This document shows positions 7,963 to 14,049 of a DNA stretch of 14,049 bases, in pieces. The stretch spans positions 1 to 14,049 of the forward strand of contig CACZRY010000064.1 of the NCBI GenBank assembly GCA_902783745.1, given 5' to 3'. Each line of letters begins with the position of its first letter. Position 1 is the stretch's first letter. Source of the stretch: an uncultured Erysipelotrichaceae bacterium. Its GTDB lineage: Bacteria; Bacillota_I; Bacilli_A; Acholeplasmatales; Anaeroplasmataceae. Position numbers and translations under genes: made by a program. Below the pieces are notes generated by a model. It was given only the letters and a program-made list of their open reading frames with translations. It had not been told where the DNA came from and searched no databases.

Positions 7963-8015
7963 GAGGCAAAGGAGCCTGATGTATTATGCATCTTATGCTC
8001 CCTTGCCTCTTTTTT
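7963..8015 (+). terminator. Leader intrinsic terminator (attenuator) before glnN
   Basis: GAGGCAA (7963-7969) pairs with TTGCCTC (8003-8009). After one A-C mismatch GGAGC (7971-7975) pairs with GCTCC (7997-8001), and GATG (7978-7981) can pair with CATC (7989-7992) at the apex. Six Ts follow at 8010-8015. It is a complete intrinsic terminator between the promoter and the glnN ribosome-binding site, so full-length glnN message requires readthrough. Confidence 0.88.
7964..7977 (+). promoter_or_regulatory. Candidate ANTAR-binding hexaloop (antiterminator) in glnN leader
   Basis: AGGC (7964-7967) and GCCT (7974-7977) form a perfect 4-bp stem around the loop AAAGGA (7968-7973), again with A at position 1 and G at position 4. 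The hairpin occupies almost the whole 5' arm of the terminator, so the two folds exclude each other. It has the same relation to its terminator as the hexaloop in the divergent leader. The roughly 15 transcribed bases upstream hold no comparable second hairpin. Confidence 0.5.
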
Positions 8016-8022
8016 ATTTGTT

Positions 8023-8029
8023 AAGGAGG
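8023..8029 (+). promoter_or_regulatory. Ribosome-binding site that fixes the glnN start
   Basis: AAGGAGG six bases before ATG 8036. An earlier in-frame ATG at 7979 lies inside the terminator stem-loop and would add 19 residues with no family counterpart, so the start at 8036 is preferred. Confidence 0.9.
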
Positions 8030-8035
8030 AAATTT

Positions 8036-10117
8036 ATGAAACAGGTACAAGATTATTTTGGATGTTTGGTGTTTGATGACAAAGTTATGAAGTCAAGATT
8101 ATCTAGTGATGTTTATAAATCATTAAGAAAAACAATAGATAATGACACTGAATTAGATTTATCCGTTGCAAATTCTGTAGCGCAAGCTATGAAGGATTGG
8201 GCAGTTGAAAACGGAGCAACACATTATACACATTGGTTCCAGCCAATGACAGGTACAACTGCTGAAAAGCATGATAGCTTTATTTCACCTGATGCAGATG
8301 GAAGAGTTATTATGGAATTTAAAGGTAAGGAATTAGTAAAAGGTGAGCCTGATGCATCATCATTCCCATCAGGTGGTCTTAGAGCTACTGCTGAAGCAAG
8401 AGGATATACTGCATGGGATCCTACATCATACGCTTTTATTAAAGACAAATGCTTATGTATTCCAACAGCATTCTGTAGTTATGGTGGTGAAGCATTAGAT
8501 AAGAAGACACCACTTCTTCGTTCAATGCAAGCATTATCAAAACAAGCAATAAGAATTTTAAAATTATTCGGTCATACTGATATTAAAAATGTTAAGACTA
8601 CAGTAGGTCCAGAACAAGAATACTTCTTAATTGATAAAAAGTATTATGATAAAAGACCTGATTTAATTTATACAGGTAGAACATTATTTGGTGCAATGTC
8701 TCCTAAGGGACAAGAATTAGATGATCATTATTTTGGTATTATTAAGCCAAGAGTTCAAGCATTTATGAATGAATTAAATGAAGAATTATGGAAGCTTGGT
8801 ATTCTTGCAAAAACTGAACATAATGAGGTTGCACCAGCACAGCATGAGCTTGCTCCTATATTCTCAACAACAAATGTTGCTGCAGACCATAATCAAATTA
8901 CAATGGAGCTTATGCAAAAAATCGCTAAGAAACATGATTTAGTTTGTTTACTTCATGAAAAACCATTTAAGGGTGTTAACGGAAGTGGAAAGCACAATAA
9001 CTGGTCTATGTCTACAAATACCGGCCTAAATCTATTAGAACCAGGTGCTACTCCATGGGATAATGCACAATTCTTATTATTCCTAGTTTCTGTTATTAAA
9101 GCAGTTGATGAATATCAGGATTTATTAAGAATTAGCTGTGCTTCTGCTTCAAACGACTTCCGTTTAGGTGCAAACGAGGCACCTCCTGCAATCATTTCTA
9201 TTTTCTTAGGTTCTGAATTACAAAATGTATTAGATCATATTGAAACAGGTAAGGCATTAAAGAGTAATGGTAGCTCATTCTTAAAGATTGGTGCGGATGT
9301 ATTACCACCATTACCAAAGGATTCAACAGATAGAAACAGAACTTCTCCTTTCGCATTTACAGGAAACAAATTTGAATTCCGTGCATTAGGTTCATCCGAT
9401 TCAATCTCTTGTTGTAACATTATGTTAAATACTGCGGTTGCACAAGTATTAAAGGAATTTGCTGATACTTTAGAAAAATCTACTGATTTTGATAAGGATT
9501 TACATGAAATCATTAAGGATACAATTATTAAACATAAAAGAATTATCTTTAATGGAAATGGATATGATGAAGCTTGGGTTTCTGAGGCTAAAAAGCGTGG
9601 ATTATTAAATTTAGCATCTACACCTGAAGCATTACCATATTATATTGATCCAAAGAATATTAAATTATTTAAGGATAATAATATATATTCAGATGCTGAA
9701 ATTCATGCAAGATATGAAATTGGTCAAGAACATTATTGTAAGGTTGTAAATATTGAAGCTAAAACTGCAATTGATATGACTTTAAAAGGTTATTTACCAA
9801 CTATTTCAAAATATACTTATTCTTTAACTAAAAACATTGAAATGAAAAAGAATTTAGCTATTGATACTACATATGAGGAAGCTGAATTAAATGTTTTATC
9901 TAATGGATTAAGAGATGCATTTGTTGAAGTAACTTCTTTAAAGGGTGCATTAACTCATATTCCATCAAAAATTGAAGAGGCTTCACTATATTATAGAAAC
10001 AAAGTCTTACCTAAGATGGAATCATTAAGAAATATTATTGATTCTTTAGAAGAACATGTAGATAAGGAAGTATGGCCATATCCTACATATGGTGACTTAT
10101 TATTCGGAGTAAGATAA
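8036..10117 (+). CDS. glnN: Glutamine synthetase type III (GlnN)
   Basis: ATP-dependent synthesis of glutamine from glutamate and ammonia, by the large dodecameric GS family known from Bacteroides, cyanobacteria and Clostridia. From the start at 8036 the protein has 693 residues, within the GSIII range and far above GSI. Motifs with that start are GPEQEYF (191-197), [12 protein letters not shown] (263-274), [19 protein letters not shown] (306-324) and [16 protein letters not shown] (434-449, R449). These give the metal, glutamate and nucleotide sites typical of GSIII, with a C-terminal helical region after about residue 560. It is the first gene of the plus-strand operon, downstream of the attenuator at 7963-8015 and 23 bases before the amt-PII gene. 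With glnA at 3101-4288 the organism carries two unrelated-length glutamine synthetases within 5 kb. Confidence 0.96.
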   Translation: MKQVQDYFGCLVFDDKVMKSRLSSDVYKSLRKTIDNDTELDLSVANSVAQAMKDWAVENGATHYTHWFQPMTGTTAEKHDSFISPDADGRVIMEFKGKELVKGEPDASSFPSGGLRATAEARGYTAWDPTSYAFIKDKCLCIPTAFCSYGGEALDKKTPLLRSMQALSKQAIRILKLFGHTDIKNVKTTVGPEQEYFLIDKKYYDKRPDLIYTGRTLFGAMSPKGQELDDHYFGIIKPRVQAFMNELNEELWKLGILAKTEHNEVAPAQHELAPIFSTTNVAADHNQITMELMQKIAKKHDLVCLLHEKPFKGVNGSGKHNNWSMSTNTGLNLLEPGATPWDNAQFLLFLVSVIKAVDEYQDLLRISCASASNDFRLGANEAPPAIISIFLGSELQNVLDHIETGKALKSNGSSFLKIGADVLPPLPKDSTDRNRTSPFAFTGNKFEFRALGSSDSISCCNIMLNTAVAQVLKEFADTLEKSTDFDKDLHEIIKDTIIKHKRIIFNGNGYDEAWVSEAKKRGLLNLASTPEALPYYIDPKNIKLFKDNNIYSDAEIHARYEIGQEHYCKVVNIEAKTAIDMTLKGYLPTISKYTYSLTKNIEMKKNLAIDTTYEEAELNVLSNGLRDAFVEVTSLKGALTHIPSKIEEASLYYRNKVLPKMESLRNIIDSLEEHVDKEVWPYPTYGDLLFGVR

Positions 10118-10140
10118 TAATTTTTTAGGAGGGGAATATA

Positions 10141-11952
10141 ATGAACATTAACGACATTAGTGGCGTTTTTGGCGGTACTGGTCTTTGGGCAATCATTGGC
10201 TGTGCATTAATATTCTTTATGCAAGCTGGATTTGCCATGGTAGAAACAGGTTTTACACGTGCTAAAAATGCTGGAAATATTATGATGAAGAACCTAATGG
10301 ACTTCTGTATTGGTACTGTAACATTTACATTACTTGGTGGTGGATTATTATTAGGTGAAGATGCATTAGGAGGATTCTTAGGATTACCTACTATGGGTGT
10401 ATTCACTGATTTTAGTAATTTCGATTGGTTATCATTTATTTTTAACTTATTATTCTGTGCAACTGCATCTACTATTGTATCTGGTGCTGTTGCTGAACGT
10501 ACTAAATTTAGTGCTTATTGTATTTATTCAGCTATTATTTCATTAATTATTTACCCTATTGAAGCTCACTGGGTTTGGGGAGGCGGATGGCTTTCTCAAT
10601 TAGCTATTACTTGGGGTATTAATGAAGGTAACTGGATTGGATTTATTGATATTTCTGGTTCTGCTGCTATCCACTCTGTTGGTGGTGTATGTGCTTTAAT
10701 TGGTGCATGGATGATTGGCGCAAGAACAGGTAAATATATTAGAGATGATGCTGGTAAGGTTACAAAGATTAACGCATTCCAAGCACACTCAATTCCACTT
10801 GGTGCACTTGGTGTATTTATTCTATGGTTTGGCTGGTATGGATTCAACTCAGCTCCAGCTTCTACTATTGAAGAGGTTGCACAAATATTTGCAACAACAA
10901 CAATTGCACCTGCAGTTGCAACATGTTCATGCTTATTATTAACTTGGATTAAGAATGGTAAGCCTGATGTATCTATGTGCTTAAATGCATCTTTAGCAGG
11001 TCTTGTTGCAATAACTGCTGGATGTCATGCAGTTGATGCAATCGGTGCTGCAATAATTGGTGTAATATCAGGTATATTAGTTTATGCATCAGTAATTATT
11101 ATTGATACAAAATTACATATTGATGATCCAGCAGGTGCTATTTCAGTACACTTTGTAAATGGTGTATTTGGTACTATTGCTGCAGGATTATTTGCAACAT
11201 CAAAATCATTCTTAGGAATTGATGGTCCTATTTATGCATTAATCCATGGTACTTCTTTTGGCCATGGTATGGCAGTATTAGGAATTCAGCTAATCGGTAT
11301 TGTATCAATTGTTTTATGGGCAGGAGTTCTAATTTTTATAACATTCTTCATCCTAAAGAAAACAGTTGGTATTAGATGCAGTGTTGAAGATGAAATTAAG
11401 GGTATGGATATATCTGAACATGGTCTTCTATCAGCATATGCAGATTTCGTTCCTGCAGTAGATCCAATTGATTATTCACTTGATAAGAACTATAAAGCAT
11501 TAATTGTATCTGGAGATACTCCATTACCTGAAGCTGTACCAGTTTCAGTTGTTGAAGATGTAACTGATAGTAAATCGCCTGAGGTTACAACAGGATTCAG
11601 TAAAGTATCTATTATATGCAAAGAAAGAATGCTTGAATCATTAAAGGAATCTTTAATGGCAATTGGAATTACAGGTATGACTGTAACACACGTAATGGGT
11701 TGTGGTGTTGAAAAAGGACAACCAGAATACTACCGTGGTGTTAAGGTTGAAGCAACATTACTTCCAAAAGTACAAGTTGATGTAGTTGTTGCAAAAGTCC
11801 CAGTTAGACAAGTTATAGATGTTGCTAAAAAGACATTATACACTGGTCATATTGGAGATGGAAAGATTTTTGTATATAACGTTATTAACGCAGTTAAGGT
11901 TAGAACTGGTGAGGAAGGTTACCAGGCATTACAAGATTTACAAGAATCTTAA
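10141..11952 (+). CDS. Ammonium transporter with fused C-terminal PII (GlnB/GlnK) domain
   Basis: Takes up ammonium and senses nitrogen status in one 603-residue chain. Residues of about 1-415 are the Amt/MEP channel with about 11 membrane spans: F105 and F226 align with the twin gate phenylalanines, D170 with the ammonium-site aspartate, and H178 and H337 with the twin pore histidines. LGVFILWFGWYGFN (223-236) is diagnostic. A hydrophilic linker of about 65 residues follows, then a complete PII domain at about 486-600. It has the T-loop GQPEYYRG (526-533; Y531 aligns with the uridylylated tyrosine of GlnB), LPKVQVDVVV, and the nucleotide-site motifs IGDGKIFV and RTGEEG. The stop and frame are intact, so this is a true fusion, placing the usually soluble PII blocker permanently at the cytoplasmic face. 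AGGAGGGG precedes the ATG. Confidence 0.95.
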   Translation: MNINDISGVFGGTGLWAIIGCALIFFMQAGFAMVETGFTRAKNAGNIMMKNLMDFCIGTVTFTLLGGGLLLGEDALGGFLGLPTMGVFTDFSNFDWLSFIFNLLFCATASTIVSGAVAERTKFSAYCIYSAIISLIIYPIEAHWVWGGGWLSQLAITWGINEGNWIGFIDISGSAAIHSVGGVCALIGAWMIGARTGKYIRDDAGKVTKINAFQAHSIPLGALGVFILWFGWYGFNSAPASTIEEVAQIFATTTIAPAVATCSCLLLTWIKNGKPDVSMCLNASLAGLVAITAGCHAVDAIGAAIIGVISGILVYASVIIIDTKLHIDDPAGAISVHFVNGVFGTIAAGLFATSKSFLGIDGPIYALIHGTSFGHGMAVLGIQLIGIVSIVLWAGVLIFITFFILKKTVGIRCSVEDEIKGMDISEHGLLSAYADFVPAVDPIDYSLDKNYKALIVSGDTPLPEAVPVSVVEDVTDSKSPEVTTGFSKVSIICKERMLESLKESLMAIGITGMTVTHVMGCGVEKGQPEYYRGVKVEATLLPKVQVDVVVAKVPVRQVIDVAKKTLYTGHIGDGKIFVYNVINAVKVRTGEEGYQALQDLQES

Positions 11953-11965
11953 TTTATAAATTATA

Positions 11966-11998
11966 GCTATGTGTCTAGATTTATCTAGGCACATTAGC
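11966..11998 (+). other. Strong stem-loop between amt-PII and asnB
   Basis: About 15 base pairs with one bulged T and one G-T pair: GCTATGTGTCTAGAT opposite ATCTAGGCACATTAGC. Only four Ts follow (12001-12004), just before the asnB ribosome-binding site AAAGGAG (12006-12012). It may act as a partial terminator, lowering asnB and purF relative to amt, or as an RNA-stability or processing hairpin. No A1/G4 hexaloop overlaps it. Confidence 0.6.
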
Positions 11999-12020
11999 CA
12001 TTTTAAAAGGAGATTAAAAT

Positions 12021-13604
12021 ATGTGCTCAATAATGGGATATATAGGAAATGATAGCTTAGATAAATACATTAAGGACTTTAATAACACTATATCTAGAGG
12101 TCCTGATATGACAAGAATCATAAATCTTAAAAAAGGTGGTTTCATTGGATTTCATCGTCTTGCAATAATGGGACTAAATGAAAGTGGTATGCAACCATTT
12201 CAATTAGGAAATAAAATTTCAGTTTGTAATGGTGAAATATATGGATTTAGAAAGCTAAAGGAAGATTTAATTAATAAAGGATATACATTCAAAAGTGATT
12301 CCGACTGTGAAATTATTCTTCCATTATACAATTTATATGGTACTTCTATGTTCAAAATGCTAGATAGTGAATTTGCAATGATAATTTATGATGGAGATAC
12401 AAATCAATTTATTGCAGCACGTGACCCTATCGGTATAAGACCTCTTTATTATGGTTATAATAAATTTAATGAAATAGTATTCGCATCAGAACCTAAAAAC
12501 TTAATAGATGTATGCGATAAAATATTACCATTCCCACCAGGACATTATTTTTACAATAATGAATTTCATTGTTATTCAGATCCAACTAAAGTAGATAAGG
12601 TAATTGATGATAGTCTAGATGAAATATGCAAAAACATACATGATAAATTAATTAAAGGTGTTGAAAAAAGATTAGATTCAGATTCACCAATAGGATTCTT
12701 ATTATCTGGTGGTCTTGATTCTTCTTTAGTTTGCGGTATCGCAACTAAGATTTTAAACAAACCATTAAGGACTTTCGCAATAGGAATGGAAAAAGATGCA
12801 ATTGATTTAAAATATGCAAAAATGGTTGCATCATTTATTGGTTCAAAACATACTGAGGTTATATTCACTAAAAAGGATATATTTGATGCTTTAGAAAATG
12901 TAATATATTCTCTTGCAACATATGATATAACAACAATCCGTGCTTCTATTGGTATGTATCTAATTTGTAAATATATACATGAAAACACAGATTTAAGAGT
13001 AATTCTTACAGGTGAAATTTCAGATGAGTTATTCGGATATAAATATACCGATTTTGCACCTAACGCTAAGGAATTCCAAGCTGAGGCAGTAAAAAGAATT
13101 AAAGAAATACATATGTATGATGTATTACGTGCTGATAGATGTATTGCCACAAATTCACTTGAGGCAAGAGTTCCATTTGGAGATTTAGATTTTGTTAAAT
13201 ATGTAATGTCTATTAATCCTGAAGTTAAAATGAATAAATATAATATGGGAAAATACTTACTAAGACATGCATTTGAAAAAGATAATCTAATACCATATAA
13301 CATTTTAATGCGTGATAAAGCCGCATTTAGTGACGCTGTAGGACATTCAATGGTAGATTATTTAAAAGATTATGCTAATAATCTTTACACTGATGAGGAA
13401 TTTGTGATAAAATCTTCTTTGTATTCTTTTGCAAAGCCATTTACAAAAGAGTCTCTATTATATAGAGAAATATTTGAAAAATACTATAAAGGACAGGCTG
13501 AAATGGTAAAAGATTTCTGGATGCCTAACAAAAACTGGGAAGGCTGTAATGTGAATGACCCTTCCGCAAGAGTATTATCAAATTATGGCAATTCTGGTAA
13601 ATAA
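12021..13604 (+). CDS. asnB: Asparagine synthetase (glutamine-hydrolysing) AsnB
   Basis: Makes asparagine from aspartate, ATP and the amide of glutamine. The 527-residue protein matches the E. coli AsnB-like length. The N-terminal class II glutaminase domain (about 2-190) starts with nucleophile C2 directly after Met and has RGPD (26-29), HRLAI (45-49), CNGEIYG (69-75) and SDSDCE (92-97). The synthetase domain has the PP-loop SGGLDSS (229-235) that binds ATP, TGEISDELFGYKY after residue 330, and the LEARVPFGDLDFVKYVM segment that lines the aspartate site. Long C-terminal helices end without signs of truncation. Spacing is 68 bases after amt-PII, with the stem-loop 11966-11998 between, and 11 bases before purF. 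Another amidotransferase of the asparagine synthetase family is possible in principle, but the motifs and length fit AsnB well. Confidence 0.95.
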   Translation: MCSIMGYIGNDSLDKYIKDFNNTISRGPDMTRIINLKKGGFIGFHRLAIMGLNESGMQPFQLGNKISVCNGEIYGFRKLKEDLINKGYTFKSDSDCEIILPLYNLYGTSMFKMLDSEFAMIIYDGDTNQFIAARDPIGIRPLYYGYNKFNEIVFASEPKNLIDVCDKILPFPPGHYFYNNEFHCYSDPTKVDKVIDDSLDEICKNIHDKLIKGVEKRLDSDSPIGFLLSGGLDSSLVCGIATKILNKPLRTFAIGMEKDAIDLKYAKMVASFIGSKHTEVIFTKKDIFDALENVIYSLATYDITTIRASIGMYLICKYIHENTDLRVILTGEISDELFGYKYTDFAPNAKEFQAEAVKRIKEIHMYDVLRADRCIATNSLEARVPFGDLDFVKYVMSINPEVKMNKYNMGKYLLRHAFEKDNLIPYNILMRDKAAFSDAVGHSMVDYLKDYANNLYTDEEFVIKSSLYSFAKPFTKESLLYREIFEKYYKGQAEMVKDFWMPNKNWEGCNVNDPSARVLSNYGNSGK

Positions 13605-13615
13605 AGGAGCATATT

Positions 13616-14049
13616 ATGTTCGATTCAATACATGAAGAATGTGGTGTTTTTGGAATATTCGAAGATAAAACATCAAACGTTGCACAAACTACATATTTAG
13701 GATTATTTGCACTACAACATAGAGGTCAAGAATCTGCAGGTATCGCAGTTTGTGATGATGGTATATTTAGACACTTTAAGGGTAAAGGCTTAGTTGAGCA
13801 TGTATTCACAAAAGAATCACTTAATTCATTAGGAAAGGGTAATATGGCAGTTGGCCATGTTAGATATTCTACTACAGGTGGAGATAACCCAAACAATATT
13901 CAACCTCTTACAGTAAGACACGTAAAAGGTAATCTTGCATTAGTACATAATGGAAACTTAACTAACGCAGATGAATTAAGAAAAACATTTGAAATGAATG
14001 GTGCAATATTTCATGCAACATCAGATACAGAATCTATTGCATACGCTAT
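13616..14049 (+). CDS. purF: Amidophosphoribosyltransferase PurF, 5' part, runs off the window
   Basis: First committed step of purine synthesis: PRPP plus glutamine gives 5-phosphoribosylamine. Only the first 144 codons are in the window, covering most of the class II glutaminase domain; the phosphoribosyltransferase half lies beyond the edge. Reading from ATG 13616, the product begins MFDSIHEECGVFGIF, so an eight-residue propeptide precedes nucleophile C9, as in Bacillus-type PurF. LFALQHRGQESAGIAV, GHVRYSTTG, HNGNLTNA and ATSDTE follow, distinguishing it from GlmS and AsnB. AAGGAG (13604-13609) overlaps the asnB stop region, indicating one transcript. The frame is open to the edge with no defect. 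Confidence 0.95.
   Translation, partial: MFDSIHEECGVFGIFEDKTSNVAQTTYLGLFALQHRGQESAGIAVCDDGIFRHFKGKGLVEHVFTKESLNSLGKGNMAVGHVRYSTTGGDNPNNIQPLTVRHVKGNLALVHNGNLTNADELRKTFEMNGAIFHATSDTESIAYA

Noticed and set aside
7986..8024. Possible 12-codon leader peptide (ATG 7986 to TAA 8022-8024) behind AAAGGAG at 7968-7974
   Set aside because: The ribosome-binding-like sequence is the hexaloop itself, the codons show no enrichment for a nitrogen-related amino acid, and the divergent leader has no counterpart. Not excluded, but weaker than the hexaloop explanation.
7979..8035. In-frame upstream extension of glnN from ATG 7979 (19 extra residues)
   Set aside because: It lies in the terminator hairpin, has only four bases between AAAGGAG and the ATG, and extends beyond the normal GSIII N-terminus; AAGGAGG at 8023-8029 fits ATG 8036.
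7697..8035. Known glutamine riboswitch, T-box or GlnR/TnrA operator controlling the divergent genes
   Set aside because: Each leader is little more than one terminator hairpin, too short for a T-box or a glutamine aptamer as I know them, and no TGTNA-N7-TNACA operator was found.
12572..13303. Long open frame on the minus strand opposite asnB
   Set aside because: It is antisense to well-conserved asnB motifs and its translation resembles no family I know; it is a by-product of AT-rich codon use.

Overview
The window is AT-rich and densely coded, with strong AGGAGG-type ribosome-binding sites. Its gene content is typical of an anaerobic Clostridia-class Bacillota: an ANTAR regulator beside glnA, a type III glutamine synthetase, and a split ferredoxin-type glutamate synthase. 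I cannot name a species from sequence alone. There are no mobile elements, CRISPR arrays, tRNAs or rRNAs.

The layout is two divergent gene sets around one control region at about 7697-8035. Reading left on the minus strand are three glutamate synthase genes (glutaminase domain 6602-7696, ferredoxin plus FMN domain 5091-6602, GXGXG domain 4363-5082). They are followed by a short type I glutamine synthetase glnA (3101-4288), an ANTAR RNA-binding regulator (2482-3069), CTP synthase pyrG (861-2468) and diaminopimelate epimerase dapF (19-861). Reading right on the plus strand are type III glutamine synthetase glnN (8036-10117), an ammonium transporter fused to a PII signalling domain (10141-11952), asparagine synthetase asnB (12021-13604), and the 5' part of purF, which runs off the right edge (13616-14049).

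The genes form one logical unit. Ammonium enters through Amt-PII, two glutamine synthetases make glutamine, and glutamate synthase recycles it to glutamate. PyrG, AsnB and PurF spend glutamine amide nitrogen. DapF is the only member without an obvious glutamine link.

The most interesting region is the control region. Each divergent promoter is followed almost at once by an intrinsic terminator hairpin that lies before the first gene. In both leaders the 5' arm of the terminator can instead fold into a small 4-bp hairpin with a six-base loop carrying A at position 1 and G at position 4. That is the recognition pattern of ANTAR antiterminators, and an ANTAR gene lies in the left operon. I infer a feedback circuit in which this ANTAR protein, whose receiver domain has lost its phospho-acceptor aspartate, releases both attenuators together. 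I found only one hexaloop per leader, where the classical target has two, so the mechanism may be a variant.
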